A stretch of 64,000 bases of DNA from Maritalea mediterranea (GTDB taxonomy: Bacteria; Pseudomonadota; Alphaproteobacteria; Rhizobiales; Devosiaceae): NCBI RefSeq assembly GCF_021568695.1, contig NZ_JAKGTI010000001.1:1240001-1304000 (forward strand). The letters run 5' to 3'. Every line of letters begins with the position of its first letter. The stretch's first letter is position 1. The translations under genes and the position numbers were made by a program. The notes beneath the pieces are model-generated. The model saw only the letters and a program-made list of their open reading frames with translations, was not told where the DNA came from and did no database searches. This document shows, in pieces, positions 45,635 through 55,619 of the stretch.

Positions 45635-46273
45635 ATGTTTGACCGTCGGGGCTTGATGCTCATTCTCTCTTCACCTTCAGGTGCAGGCAAGACGTCGATT
45701 TCCCGCACCATTTTGCAGCAGGATTCTAATCTCAAATTATCCATATCTGTGACCACGCGCCCAAAACGCGCCAATGAGGTGGATGGCGTCGATTATTTTT
45801 TCAAAACAGTCGAACAATTTGAGCAGATGCGGGACAATGGCGAGTTGCTGGAATGGGCCGAAGTGCATGGCAATTTCTATGGCACCCCAAAAGCCGCCAT
45901 TGAGAAGGAGCTAGACGCGGGGCGCGATGTGCTCTTTGATATTGATTATCAGGGCGCGATCCAGCTCTATGACAAATGCCCGGAAGATATAATCGGCGTT
46001 TTCATTTTGCCACCTTCTATCGCCGAACTGAAACATCGGCTGGAGCGCCGGGCAGATGACAGCGAAGAGGTGATCCGTCGCCGCCTCACCACCGCGCAGC
46101 AGGAACTGAAGCAGTGGGAGAGTTACGACTATATCATCGTGAACCATGATCTTGAGGAGAGCTGTCAGGCTGTACGGTCCATATTGCATTCCGCCCGCAT
46201 GATGCCATCACGACAAAAGAACCTGGCGGGCTTTGTGAAGGGCCTGCAGAGCGAGCTTGATTCAATATTGTAA
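45635..46273 (+). CDS. gmk: Guanylate kinase
   Basis: The 212-residue product phosphorylates GMP to GDP. P-loop 'LSSPSGAGKTSIS' (~11-23), GMP-binding 'SVTTRPKRANEVDGVDYFF' (about 38-56) and 'WAEVHGNFYGTPK' are present, and the lid 'RLERRADDSEEVIRRRL' is intact. It is the last gene of the fab-mltG-yicC run, with a hairpin and T-run about 20 nt after the stop. Confidence 0.97.
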   Translation: MFDRRGLMLILSSPSGAGKTSISRTILQQDSNLKLSISVTTRPKRANEVDGVDYFFKTVEQFEQMRDNGELLEWAEVHGNFYGTPKAAIEKELDAGRDVLFDIDYQGAIQLYDKCPEDIIGVFILPPSIAELKHRLERRADDSEEVIRRRLTTAQQELKQWESYDYIIVNHDLEESCQAVRSILHSARMMPSRQKNLAGFVKGLQSELDSIL

Positions 46274-46293
46274 TTGCAATGCAGAGGCGAGGT

Positions 46294-46326
46294 GGTGAAC
46301 CCTGTTCACCATTTTTGAATTTTTGC
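46294..46326 (+). terminator. Terminator of gmk
   Basis: GGTGAAC-CCT-GTTCACC (46294-46310) followed by ATTTTTGAATTTTT. Confidence 0.75.
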
Positions 46327-46355
46327 TTTCGATCACGGTCACAAGGCTATACACG

Positions 46356-46540
46356 AAGATGGGTTTGTGCTACTCTTAACGTGCTAACAAAGAGGTGTGC
46401 AGCGTCGAACGATTGGAAATTTTCCGCCAATTGCAAGGTGTTGCCAGTCCACCATCTTTTTGTATATGCGCTCACGATACTCAATATTAGGCACGAATAT
46501 TGCTGTGTCCACCCGCTCGTGGTTCGAGCGGGTGTTTTGC
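46356..46540 (+). ncRNA. Candidate small RNA between gmk and rsmA
   Basis: After the gmk terminator, a promoter-like TTGCTT (46323-46328) and CTATAC (46347-46352) 18 bp apart precede about 180 nt that encode no protein. They end in a second strong terminator on the same strand: CACCCGCTCG-TGGTT-CGAGCGGGTG-TTTT (46510-46538). Inside, AAGATGG (46356-46362) can pair with CCATCTT (46452-46458) to close a domain of about 100 nt containing a GGAAATTTTCC helix. I could not match it to a known RNA family. Confidence 0.4.
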
Positions 46541-46611
46541 ATTTTAGGGGTAGGTTTTTGGCATGATACCCGCGATTACTACCCAGCCGCTCCCTTATCT
46601 GTCGATCAGAT

Positions 46612-47457
46612 TTAACTCTGTTGCAGCGCCTCGATCCAACCGGCCATCGCTACAAATTGCGCCATCGATATTTGCTCTGCACGTTCTGTGCCCTTAAGCG
46701 ACAGCGCTTCAAACAATGCGGGCAGATCTACATCTAACGCCTTCAGGCTTTGACGCAGCATTTTGCGGCGTTGACCAAAGGCGGCGCGGGTCACATGTTC
46801 AAGCGTTGTCGCCTTGATTTCATTAGCCGAGGGATTCGGCACCAGATGCACAATCGCCGAACTCACTTTAGGGGGCGGGGTAAAGGCGCCGGGGCCGACA
46901 TTCAACGCCACATTTGCCTGACACCGCCATTGCGACAGGATTGAGAGGCGACCATAGGCCTTGCTGCCCACCGGGGCGCAGATGCGATCGGCGACTTCCT
47001 TTTGAAACATCAATGTCAGACTGTCGAAATAGGGTGGCCATGGATCTTCCAGCCAGCCCGTCAGCAAGGGGGTGGCGATGTTGTAGGGCAAGTTGGCGAT
47101 GATCTTGGTCGGCCCATCTGCCAAAGCACGATAATCAATCTCCATCGCGTCACCTGAAATGACTTCCAGCCGCCCCGGATAGGCATCAGCTATTTCAGCC
47201 AATGCAGGAAGGGCGCGGTCATCGCGCTCAATCGCAATCACTTTTTTGGCGTCAGACGCGAGCAGCCCGCGCGTCAGTCCGCCGGGGCCGGGGCCAACCT
47301 CGATAATAGTATGATCCTCAAGTGGAGCCGCAATGCGGGCGATGCGGGCGGTCAGGTTAAGATCGAGCAAAAAATTTTGCCCCAGCTCCTTTTTGGCCCG
47401 TAACCCGTGCCGGGCAATCACATCGCGAAGCGGCGGCAAGCTGTCAATTTGGCTCAT
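46612..47457 (-). CDS. rsmA: 16S rRNA (adenine(1518)-N6/adenine(1519)-N6)-dimethyltransferase
   Basis: The 281-residue product (KsgA) dimethylates two adenines in helix 45 of 16S rRNA. '[15 protein letters not shown]' (~18-32), SAM motif I '[16 protein letters not shown]' (~50-65), motif IV '[14 protein letters not shown]' (~118-131) and 'FQKEVADRI' are typical. Length is normal. It follows pdxA by 28 nt, the last gene of the lptF-lptG-lptD-surA-pdxA-rsmA run. Confidence 0.96.
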   Translation of the reverse strand: MSQIDSLPPLRDVIARHGLRAKKELGQNFLLDLNLTARIARIAAPLEDHTIIEVGPGPGGLTRGLLASDAKKVIAIERDDRALPALAEIADAYPGRLEVISGDAMEIDYRALADGPTKIIANLPYNIATPLLTGWLEDPWPPYFDSLTLMFQKEVADRICAPVGSKAYGRLSILSQWRCQANVALNVGPGAFTPPPKVSSAIVHLVPNPSANEIKATTLEHVTRAAFGQRRKMLRQSLKALDVDLPALFEALSLKGTERAEQISMAQFVAMAGWIEALQQS

Positions 47458-47485
47458 GCGTCACACCCGATCCATTCCGTTGCAC

Positions 47486-48490
47486 TCAAGTGAGGGGCTT
47501 TTGGGTCATTTCGTCGGCAATGGCAAGGGCTTTCAAGAAACTATTGGGTGAGGCCTTGCCGGTACCGGCCAAGGTGAGGGCGGTGCCATGGTCCGGCGAG
47601 GTGCGCACAATCGGCAAGCCAAGGGTGATGTTCACGCCCTCATCAAACCCAATGGCTTTTACTGGAATGAGCGCTTGATCGTGGTACATGGCAATCAGTG
47701 CATCATAGTTGGACCAGATATGTGGCGCAAAGGCCGTATCTGCCGGCAGCGGGCCATCAACCGGGAACCCCTCTACCCGCAGACGTTGCAACGCCGGGGC
47801 AATAATGTCTATCTCTTCTTTGCCCATTGTCCCGTCTTCACCCGCATGGGGGTTAAGCCCAGTGACGCCAATTTGCGGCCGCTCGATCCGAAACCGTGTT
47901 TGCAAGTCACGATAGACGATCCGCACATTTTCTATAATCAAGTCTGGCGTGAGCGTCTCAAATACCTGCTTTAGGGCCATATGGATTGTCACCGGCACAG
48001 CGCGACGGCTCCCATGGGCCAACATCATAATCGGTGTGAGCGTGTCACCGCCCTTGGCGCAGAGACTTGCGAGATATTCCGTGTGACCTGGAAAATCAAA
48101 TCCTTCTTTATAAAGATTGGCCTTGTGGATGGGCGCGGTGACGAGACCGCGGCACTGGCCGGCAAAAATAGCGTCCACACTTTGACGAATGGCATCGACC
48201 ACTAGCGGTGCAGCATCAGGTGACAAGATGCCTGGTTGGTCTACGACGCGATGGCCCAGATCGACAACGGGTAGGGCATGATCGAAAATTTCGGGCGCCT
48301 GGCCTGGCGTGGTCGTTTTAATGGCAAGGTCATATCCCAGTCGCTTGGCGCGGGCATCCAACAAGTCCGGATCACCAAACACACAAAAAACGGGCAGCTT
48401 TTGCGCCACCCGCTCCTTGTAGATTTTTAAAATCAAGTCTGGTCCGATACCCGCAGGTTCTCCAATCGAAATGGCGAGAGGTGAGGGCAT
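47486..48490 (-). CDS. pdxA: 4-hydroxythreonine-4-phosphate dehydrogenase
   Basis: The 334-residue product oxidises 4-phosphohydroxythreonine in DXP-dependent pyridoxal phosphate synthesis. It has 'SIGEPAGIGPDL' at the N-terminus, 'VTAPIHKANLYKEGF' (about 138-152) with metal-site His, 'GLNPHAGEDGTMGKEE' (about 212-227) and 'AMYHDQALIPVKAI' (about 268-281). Length is normal. It starts 9 nt after the surA stop. Confidence 0.96.
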   Translation of the reverse strand: MPSPLAISIGEPAGIGPDLILKIYKERVAQKLPVFCVFGDPDLLDARAKRLGYDLAIKTTTPGQAPEIFDHALPVVDLGHRVVDQPGILSPDAAPLVVDAIRQSVDAIFAGQCRGLVTAPIHKANLYKEGFDFPGHTEYLASLCAKGGDTLTPIMMLAHGSRRAVPVTIHMALKQVFETLTPDLIIENVRIVYRDLQTRFRIERPQIGVTGLNPHAGEDGTMGKEEIDIIAPALQRLRVEGFPVDGPLPADTAFAPHIWSNYDALIAMYHDQALIPVKAIGFDEGVNITLGLPIVRTSPDHGTALTLAGTGKASPNSFLKALAIADEMTQKPLT

Positions 48491-48499
48491 AAAAATGGC

Positions 48500-49399
48500 T
48501 TATCGATTTTCAATAGTGGCTTGCTCGCGCAATTTAGCGAGATACTCGTCCGCTTCATCCTTGAGCTTTTCTGATCCAACTTCGTTGCGCAACTTATTCT
48601 TCACAAAAGTCAAATCTTCCGCAGCGGTTTTGGCACATACGGCCAGCATCTGCACCCCGCTAGCAATAGTGCGGGGCTTGGAAATACCACCCACATTTAA
48701 GCCAGCCAGTTCTTGTGCAACCGGATCTGGCAGTTGCGTCGAATGACGACGACCCATTTTTCGCACTGCAGCATCGCGATAAGATAGAGCCAGATCGACG
48801 GCATTGTCGCAGCCATTAAAATTGCGGCGATATTGATTGGCTTCGTTGGTTCGTGAGCGTGTGTTGCCCGTGGTGTTCAAAAACACAATCTCGGTCAGCA
48901 TAAAATCGTAATGCGTTGTGTTGCCGATCTCTTCCCGAGCAGCCAAATCCAGTTCCAAATCGGAAATCTGCACTTTCTTGCGCAACACCTGCCTGACGAT
49001 TTCCTGCCAAGCCAACTGCGATCTAAGCTTGTTCTTGAGCGTTGTCGACTGCACGCCAGCAGCGTTCAAGATTTCTGTCAGCTTTGACGAACTGAGCTTT
49101 AGTCTGACGGCGACACGATTGTACGCATCGTTAACAGCGCGATCAGATATGGAGCCGCCTAGGCGTTTGAGCTCGCCCATAATCAGCGCTTCATCAATCA
49201 GCTCTTCTCTCGCTAAGCGAAGGCGATCGCTGTTGGATTTACCGCGGCGTTCCAGCCGAATAAATCCCGCACGTTGGCTGATATCATGATCGGTGATGGT
49301 TTGTCCGTTCACGACCACCTTCACAGTGGCAGCAAAACTGGACTGGCCAAAACTGGCCAAGCTCAGCATGGCGATGAGGACAAGGCTTAGAATGCGCAT
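48500..49399 (-). CDS. surA: SurA-like periplasmic chaperone
   Basis: The 299-residue product has a signal peptide ('MRILSLVLIAMLSLASFGQ', cleavage near SFA|A), a SurA N-terminal helical domain ('VVVNGQTITDHDISQRAGFI', about 28-47) and one divergent parvulin-like region ending 'VGGISKPRTIASGVQMLAV'. It is shorter than E. coli SurA (428 residues), which has two parvulin domains. SurA escorts barrel proteins, LptD above all, to the BAM complex; the gene is directly downstream of lptD. The start at 49399 is set by the signal peptide. Confidence 0.9.
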   Translation of the reverse strand: MRILSLVLIAMLSLASFGQSSFAATVKVVVNGQTITDHDISQRAGFIRLERRGKSNSDRLRLAREELIDEALIMGELKRLGGSISDRAVNDAYNRVAVRLKLSSSKLTEILNAAGVQSTTLKNKLRSQLAWQEIVRQVLRKKVQISDLELDLAAREEIGNTTHYDFMLTEIVFLNTTGNTRSRTNEANQYRRNFNGCDNAVDLALSYRDAAVRKMGRRHSTQLPDPVAQELAGLNVGGISKPRTIASGVQMLAVCAKTAAEDLTFVKNKLRNEVGSEKLKDEADEYLAKLREQATIENR

Positions 49400-49476
49400 A
49401 GTCAATTGATCCCGATGATTACTTGAAAATTGTTTAGCACACATGCAGAACAAATGCGGCCATTTTTTGAGACAGG

Positions 49477-51783
49477 CTAGAAATCATAGTCATAGCCATA
49501 ATCGCCGATCATTTTCAGATTGAGCTTGGCGCCAATAGTGTCCTTAGGGTCAAGCGTGTTGGCGGAAGAGCGGTTGTAATAAAGGGTACCGCCCAGATAG
49601 CCGTCATCATAGCTTAGATCACTGCCGTAGCTCACAAAGCTTTGATCGGCGATGTCATAGTTGGAGTAGGCGCCAACGCTCCAATAATCATCAATATAAA
49701 CGCGCACATCACCCCCCACTTCATGACGATCCTGGGTGGCACCCGGCGCAACGCTTTGGTGCGCATAGCTGTAAAATGCTCCTGCGCTGAAAACACCGCC
49801 ATTATATTGACCGGCGACCGAACCACGTGCGACCTGGCCATTGTTCGGATCAATGAGCGTTTTAGCTCCCAATGTTATGCCGTCGAATGGTGCGCCCTGG
49901 ATGCCTGCAACAAAATAGGAGGGCGATTGATCTGCGCCACTGCCGATACCGGTCTGATATGGATTTGCGACTGCAGCCGCGTTGGTGCCGCCAAGATGGT
50001 AGGATTGACCCAAAACAATATCGACCCAACGACCATTGCCGAAATCCGCATTATAGTGCGCGCCCAGAGCGACCCTTGTGCCGCTATCTTGCCGATCTTC
50101 ACCCGAAAAGCGATTGAAGCTGAACAGATTCGTATCGTCAAACACAAAGCTTTGCGCATCATCATTAGTAACGCCGGTGGTGGTGGGGCCGCCACGCGAT
50201 ACGATTTGAAGGCGCGGGGCAAAATAGTGTTTTGTGCCTGAGCTGTCGGTGCCGACCAACGGCCAGCTTACATCCAAGGCGGCAATCGGCGTGGCACTAT
50301 ATACGATATCTGCCGCAGGCGCGTCGGCATGACCACTGGCGCCGTCATATTGTGCAATATCTGCCCGAGCGCCCAAATACGGGGCGATCAACAAGCCGCC
50401 AGGGGCAACCCACTGTTTGCTCCAACCTGCTTCTAGGGTCAGGTGGGATTTGGCCCCTTCAAACCCAAACACATGCGGAGTGCCATTCACGCTGGTCGCA
50501 TGATCCGCATCGCGCTCGAGATGAATAAGTTTGCCAGAAAGGCGGACCTCGCCCCAATCATTGGCCAATTGTTGCACATGATTGGCTTCGATCTTTGGTG
50601 CAATCAAGGCCTGACGTGCTTCATTCGCGGCACCACCTTCGCCCAATCCGACATATTGCTCAATGCGCCCATCCAAATAGCTGTCGCCTTCAAGATAAGT
50701 GCCGTAAACCCGATTGACAGCATATGAGCCTTCACGATTGCCAACATCATAATCTGTGAGGAAAGAGCGATCGGAAAACAAGGTGTAGGCACCGCCAATG
50801 GTCACATGCTCTGTCGGCGTGTAAACCGCGCTCGCTTGCACCGCGCCGCGCATGTTGCGATCACCTAGCTTGCCGCTAAAGGCTGAGGGGTTGAACTGAT
50901 AGATACCATGGCCGGTGACCTTAACTGATGTCACCTTTGTCGAATGCGCCCAATCCAGTTGGCCCAATACGCCTTGATTGGTGAAAATGGTCGGCGTCAG
51001 GGTCAAATTGGTCCGCGGATCATGCAAAATGAAACCCGGATAGGCGATACCTACGCCCAGTTCAGCCGAATAGGACAGACGCGCTTTCAACAACTCATCA
51101 TAATCTGTCAATGATGGGTCGGGAATCGTCAAATAAGGAATGGTCGCGATCGGCACGCCAGCAAACACCATCGATGGGCGCTCAAAATAGATGGTCTTTT
51201 CTTCAGTATTGCGCACGATGCGCACGGCTTTGATGCGCCAGCCGATTTCGCGGCCCTTTTCGTCAACACAGGTGCCGCAAGGGGTGATGTCCGCATCGTT
51301 TAGATCAAGACTGCGATTGGGTTTGATCTCTGCCTCCGCGGCGGAAAGCCAAATTCCTGCCTCATCTTGGAAAATCAGCTTCTCCAAAAAGCCCTGCCGG
51401 AAATCCCCAGTAAGATTTGCTCTGTCTGCTACATAAACGAGACCGGTCGGATCTTTGACCGCAACATTGCCAACAAGTTCGACTTCCCGGGTGCGCTTGT
51501 TATAAACGACACGGTCAGCCTTAACGAGATAACCTTCAGCAGAAACCTCCACATCACCTGTGGCTATAATCAGGCCTTGCGCGGACAGGACAGTTAAGGT
51601 TTGGGCACTGACTTTTAGATCACTTGTGGTGGAAAGGGCTTGGCCCGCGAAATAGTCAGTAGGCAGGAGTTGGGTTTGTTGCGCCGAAGCCGCAGGCGCA
51701 AAAGCGCAGGTCGCTAGCAATGCAACGCTCAGCAACGTCGACTTCAACTTCCCCTTATGCGTGCAAAAACGCGTCACGCTCAT
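49477..51783 (-). CDS. lptD: LPS-assembly outer-membrane protein LptD
   Basis: The 768-residue product has a signal peptide ending 'CAFAPAASA' (about residues 27-35), a periplasmic OstA/LptA-like beta-jellyroll ('LIIATGDVEVSAEGYLVKADRVVYNKRTREVELVGN') and a large barrel with the LptD signature 'AIPYLTIPDPS'-like strand. It ends in aromatic/acidic 'DYGYDYDF' with terminal Phe. LptD with LptE places LPS in the outer leaflet. One Cys pair, 'CGTC', is visible in the early barrel region. The start ATG overlaps the lptG stop (ATGA). Confidence 0.94.
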   Translation of the reverse strand: MSVTRFCTHKGKLKSTLLSVALLATCAFAPAASAQQTQLLPTDYFAGQALSTTSDLKVSAQTLTVLSAQGLIIATGDVEVSAEGYLVKADRVVYNKRTREVELVGNVAVKDPTGLVYVADRANLTGDFRQGFLEKLIFQDEAGIWLSAAEAEIKPNRSLDLNDADITPCGTCVDEKGREIGWRIKAVRIVRNTEEKTIYFERPSMVFAGVPIATIPYLTIPDPSLTDYDELLKARLSYSAELGVGIAYPGFILHDPRTNLTLTPTIFTNQGVLGQLDWAHSTKVTSVKVTGHGIYQFNPSAFSGKLGDRNMRGAVQASAVYTPTEHVTIGGAYTLFSDRSFLTDYDVGNREGSYAVNRVYGTYLEGDSYLDGRIEQYVGLGEGGAANEARQALIAPKIEANHVQQLANDWGEVRLSGKLIHLERDADHATSVNGTPHVFGFEGAKSHLTLEAGWSKQWVAPGGLLIAPYLGARADIAQYDGASGHADAPAADIVYSATPIAALDVSWPLVGTDSSGTKHYFAPRLQIVSRGGPTTTGVTNDDAQSFVFDDTNLFSFNRFSGEDRQDSGTRVALGAHYNADFGNGRWVDIVLGQSYHLGGTNAAAVANPYQTGIGSGADQSPSYFVAGIQGAPFDGITLGAKTLIDPNNGQVARGSVAGQYNGGVFSAGAFYSYAHQSVAPGATQDRHEVGGDVRVYIDDYWSVGAYSNYDIADQSFVSYGSDLSYDDGYLGGTLYYNRSSANTLDPKDTIGAKLNLKMIGDYGYDYDF

Positions 51784-52856
51784 CCATCTTCCTTCAGCAA
51801 CAGAACGGTTGTGCCAATGACAATCGCCACAATTGCAGGTCCCCATGCCGCCAATAGCGCACTGATATTGCCAGATTCCCCGGCGCGATCGGCAAGCTTT
51901 GTCAAAATATACACGACAAACCCTAACAAAATTCCGTAAATGATATGGGTTCCCGACGTACCCATACGTGAGTAACCCGATGTAAATGCGAACGCAATTA
52001 ATAAAGTGCCAACAAGCACAATTGGCAAGGCCTCCAAGCGTCGCATCCGCATCTGCGCAACATATTCAGCGGGGGTTGTGACGGTTTTATCACGCAATTG
52101 CGATTTGAGTTCAAAAATGGACATGCGCGATATTGCGCCCAGTTGAAGCTGGAGCTGAGCGGCGCTAAATGATGTGGGCAACGAAAAAGTTTTAAAACTT
52201 TCAACGGGTTGGCCTGGTGAGCTGATGGTTCCTTCAATAAAGGTCCATGCAAAATTTTCATATCTTGCTTGCTCAGCCTCAATTTGCCGATTGTCACCGC
52301 CTTGCCCACCAAGCATGAACACCCGAACACCATTCATCACATCGCCGGTATTTAAGATCTGATCGGCCTTAATGATATAGCGCCCCTCGGCGTAGTCTTG
52401 TTCTATCCAACCTGAACGTCGTGTCGGTGCTGCCGAACCAGCAGATTGTGCCTTGATCTGCGCATCCACAAGATCATTGAGTTTCAAAATCACCGGATCG
52501 AGCGCATAGCTGACAGTCAGTCCGAGCAATATTGCAAAAATCACGGGTGCGCGCACCAATCCCCAGATGGAAATGCCCGACGCTTTGGCAACAATAAACT
52601 CGCGGTGATTTTGCAAATCGCTTATAGCAATCACACCGCCGATCACAAAGGATATCGGCAGCAAATCCATGCTCCAAACAGCGGCGGTGAGCGCTGCAGC
52701 AGACAAGGTTGTGCCGGGATTGCTCATCATATTGGTGCCCGGCTGGTTGCTGAATTCGACGATTTCGATCAGTCCCACCAAGCAAAAGAACAGACTCATC
52801 ACCAGCAAGATGGATTTGCACAATTTTATGCTCACATGCAGGCCAAGGCGGGTCAT
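51780..52856 (-). CDS. lptG: LPS export system permease LptG
   Basis: The 358-residue product is a YjgP/YjgQ-type permease with three transmembrane segments at the N-terminus, a periplasmic beta-jellyroll (about 130-260) and three segments at the C-terminus ('LPIVLVGTLLIAFAFTSG', 'IIYGILLGFVVYILTKLAD', 'AAWGPAIVAIVIGTTVLLL'). With LptF and the ATPase LptB it pulls LPS from the inner membrane. The start at 52856 is inside an ATGA overlap with the lptF stop, favouring it over the longer open frame. Confidence 0.94.
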   Translation of the reverse strand: MTRLGLHVSIKLCKSILLVMSLFFCLVGLIEIVEFSNQPGTNMMSNPGTTLSAAALTAAVWSMDLLPISFVIGGVIAISDLQNHREFIVAKASGISIWGLVRAPVIFAILLGLTVSYALDPVILKLNDLVDAQIKAQSAGSAAPTRRSGWIEQDYAEGRYIIKADQILNTGDVMNGVRVFMLGGQGGDNRQIEAEQARYENFAWTFIEGTISSPGQPVESFKTFSLPTSFSAAQLQLQLGAISRMSIFELKSQLRDKTVTTPAEYVAQMRMRRLEALPIVLVGTLLIAFAFTSGYSRMGTSGTHIIYGILLGFVVYILTKLADRAGESGNISALLAAWGPAIVAIVIGTTVLLLKEDG

Positions 52857-53950
52857 CCGGTTCCTCCCAAATTCGGGGTGCGCTGCAACAAACCTTGCCT
52901 GAACACGGCAGGAACCGACACAACTAGCGGCAACATTGCAGGTGCGTAGACCAACGGCCACAAGGTGGGAGACCGAAATACATATTGTTCAACACCTGTG
53001 CCGATCACCTTGACGATAACAGCAATGGCCAACACCACAAACTCGATGCTGACGCGCGACTTGCCCCGCATAGTGTTCGGGCGGGAGACCATGAGAAAAG
53101 CCAAAAGCCCCATCGAAAATACATAAAGCGCTGCCACATTGCGCAAATGCAGATTCAGCGTATCGCGGGCGGAAAGCGGACTGCCTCCCGATTTGCGCAG
53201 CAGTTCCAATGAGTTCGGTGTGACGCTCGCGGCGGAATTGCTGCCGGACAAATCGGCCACGGCCAAAGAATAGGTGTCGAATTCCAGCCCGGTCATTTTG
53301 CGGGTGGCATAGGTAAAATACTGAATTGAGCCGCGGCGAAGCCGCACGGTCAACACGCCATCAATCTGTGCCAACTGCGACTCCTCGGCAATAATGGTTT
53401 GCGACCGCAGCGGATCGCGCGTGTCGTAAATGAAAAAACCCAGACCCGTGCCATCGGGCGCGCGATCGCGGATCATCATGGTGAGCCCGCTACTCACTTC
53501 GGTAAATCGACCGGGCCGAGACGAGTTGGCCACCAAATCTGCATTGATTTGATCACTTTGCACCGCGATGAGATATTTTGTTGCCGGCACAATAAAATGG
53601 GTGAGGGCGAGGCTGGTTACAATCGATATGCCAATAAACAGCGCCCAGGACCGCAAAAACGGTTTCAGGCCGACGCCAGCATAGATCGGAAATATTTCCT
53701 TCGAAAACTGCAACGCCCGCACGGTGCGCGAAATGCCCAGTGCCACGCACAAAAACAACACGATGTTGAGGATTTCCGGGAGACTTAAAAAAGACTGATA
53801 GACCATGGCCCCCAAGCCTTGGCCCTTATTGGTCACCAATTCTACCGCGCGTAGCAGTTGGATCAGCCAACCGAGAAAGCACAGCAAAAATGCAATGCCA
53901 GCTGCCGCAACCAGATATTTCTTGAGTATGTAGCGAGTCAGCAATTCCAT
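52853..53950 (-). CDS. lptF: LPS export system permease LptF
   Basis: The 365-residue product begins 'MELLTRYILKKYL', as LptF proteins do. Six transmembrane segments flank a periplasmic jellyroll with 'ISSGLTMMIRDRAPDG'-like sequence. The frame is open upstream to 54091, with an alternative ATG at 53986, but the family start fits 53950; no strong ribosome site marks either. It is the first gene of the lptF-lptG-lptD run and is divergent from pepA, with 163 bp between them. Confidence 0.93.
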   Translation of the reverse strand: MELLTRYILKKYLVAAAGIAFLLCFLGWLIQLLRAVELVTNKGQGLGAMVYQSFLSLPEILNIVLFLCVALGISRTVRALQFSKEIFPIYAGVGLKPFLRSWALFIGISIVTSLALTHFIVPATKYLIAVQSDQINADLVANSSRPGRFTEVSSGLTMMIRDRAPDGTGLGFFIYDTRDPLRSQTIIAEESQLAQIDGVLTVRLRRGSIQYFTYATRKMTGLEFDTYSLAVADLSGSNSAASVTPNSLELLRKSGGSPLSARDTLNLHLRNVAALYVFSMGLLAFLMVSRPNTMRGKSRVSIEFVVLAIAVIVKVIGTGVEQYVFRSPTLWPLVYAPAMLPLVVSVPAVFRQGLLQRTPNLGGTG

Positions 53951-54113
53951 AGAAAACTTTTGCCACAGCTTGGGCTCCACCACCATCTTTTTTAAGGTGA
54001 TTTTATCCCTTAAAATCTTTTTGCTCTTGGTTGCACTTTTGCCCGAACTGACGCACCTTATAACAAAATCGCATGCGCGTTCGCGCACCACTTCAATTTA
54101 TTAGGACGGTAAA

Positions 54114-55601
54114 ATGGGGCAAAAATTGACAATTGCCATAGTTGAACATGGCAAGGGCACCGGCAAGAACATTGTGATCACGGCAAATGCCGATCTGGAA
54201 TTGACGGCGAAGGGCCATGCCATCTGGGAAAAGACCGGGCTCGACCTTTCCAAACTGGCCCAAGCTGCAGGTTTTAAAGGCAAGAGCGGCACTTTCCTGC
54301 CCGTGTTGGCGCCACAAGGTCTTGATGCAGATGTGTTGCTGGTGGCCGGTGTTGAGGGGCTGAGCAAAGACAGTGCGAAATATGAGTTTGCGGATTTTGG
54401 CGGCAAATTGATCGACCAGGTCTCCAATCGTCCATCTAACACCACACGCGTGGTGCTGAATGATGACCTATTTACCGCGCCGCTGGTGGCCGAAGTCGCT
54501 GCAGGCATCAAATTAAGCCAATACCGTTTCGACAAATATAAAACCAAAAAGAACGATGATGACACGTCGAGTGAAATCGACATTACCCTTGAAACCGCCG
54601 ATGCAAAGGCCGCAACTGCCGCGCATGAAGACCGTGATTGCGTAACCGCGGGCACCATTTTCGCCCGCGATCTTGTGAACGAACCGGCCAATATTTTGGG
54701 CACATTGGAATTTGCCGAAGCCGCTAAAAGCCTTGAAGCGGACGGCTTGGAAGTTGAACTGCTTGACGAAGCCAAGATGAAAGAGCTGGGCATGGGCGCG
54801 CTGCTGGGCGTGGCCCAAGGCTCGGTCCGCCCGCCGCGCTTGGCGATCATGAAATGGAATGGTGGCGCCAAGGATGAGGCACCGGTGGCCTTTATCGGTA
54901 AAGGGGTGGTGTTTGACAGCGGTGGCCTATCCATCAAGCCTGCTGGCGGCATGGAAGATATGAAAGGCGATATGGGTGGCGCGGGTGCCGTGGCCGGCCT
55001 GATGAAAACCGTCGCCTTGCGCAAGCCAAAGATCAATGTGATTGGCGTGATCGGTCTGGTGGAAAACATGCTCGATGCCAATGCCCAACGTCCCGGCGAT
55101 ATTGTGACCTCTATGTCCGGTCAGACCATTGAAGTGCTCAATACCGATGCGGAAGGCCGCTTGGTGCTGGCGGATGCGCTTTGGTATACCAAGGAGACGT
55201 TCAAGCCGAAATTTATGGTCAATCTGGCGACCTTAACCGGGGCCAACTTGGTGGCCTTGGGCAATGAGCATGCGGGCCTGTTTTCAAATGATGATCAACT
55301 TGCGGAACGCATCACCGCTGCTGGGTTGGAAACAAACGAAAAAGTGTGGCGCTTCCCCATGGGGCCAGCCTATGACAAGTTGATCGACAGCAAGAATGCG
55401 GACATGAAAAATATTGGTGGTCGGTGGGCCGGGGCGATCACCGCGGCGCAGTTTCTGAAGCGGTTTGTGGGCGATACCAAATGGGCGCACCTCGACTTGT
55501 CGACGGCAATGAACGTGCCATCAACGGCAACCAACAAGAGCTGGGCCACCGGTTTTGGCGTTTATCTGCTCGACCAGATGGTGCGCAACCATTACGAGTA
55601 A
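54114..55601 (+). CDS. pepA: Leucyl aminopeptidase
   Basis: The 495-residue product is an M17 dizinc aminopeptidase. The N-terminal macro-like domain is followed by the catalytic domain with '[19 protein letters not shown]' (metal-binding Lys/Asp), '[11 protein letters not shown]', the family signature '[14 protein letters not shown]' (about 342-355) and '[15 protein letters not shown]'. In E. coli PepA also serves in XerCD recombination and as a repressor. AGGA lies about 8 nt before the ATG. holC follows, as in E. coli. Confidence 0.96.
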   Translation: MGQKLTIAIVEHGKGTGKNIVITANADLELTAKGHAIWEKTGLDLSKLAQAAGFKGKSGTFLPVLAPQGLDADVLLVAGVEGLSKDSAKYEFADFGGKLIDQVSNRPSNTTRVVLNDDLFTAPLVAEVAAGIKLSQYRFDKYKTKKNDDDTSSEIDITLETADAKAATAAHEDRDCVTAGTIFARDLVNEPANILGTLEFAEAAKSLEADGLEVELLDEAKMKELGMGALLGVAQGSVRPPRLAIMKWNGGAKDEAPVAFIGKGVVFDSGGLSIKPAGGMEDMKGDMGGAGAVAGLMKTVALRKPKINVIGVIGLVENMLDANAQRPGDIVTSMSGQTIEVLNTDAEGRLVLADALWYTKETFKPKFMVNLATLTGANLVALGNEHAGLFSNDDQLAERITAAGLETNEKVWRFPMGPAYDKLIDSKNADMKNIGGRWAGAITAAQFLKRFVGDTKWAHLDLSTAMNVPSTATNKSWATGFGVYLLDQMVRNHYE

Positions 55602-55619
55602 GCGAAAGGCTTTGGCAGC

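Noticed and set aside
46508-46540. tRNA-like GGTTCGA in the gmk-rsmA gap
   Set aside because: The motif is the loop of a terminator hairpin; no acceptor, D or anticodon arm can be built around it.
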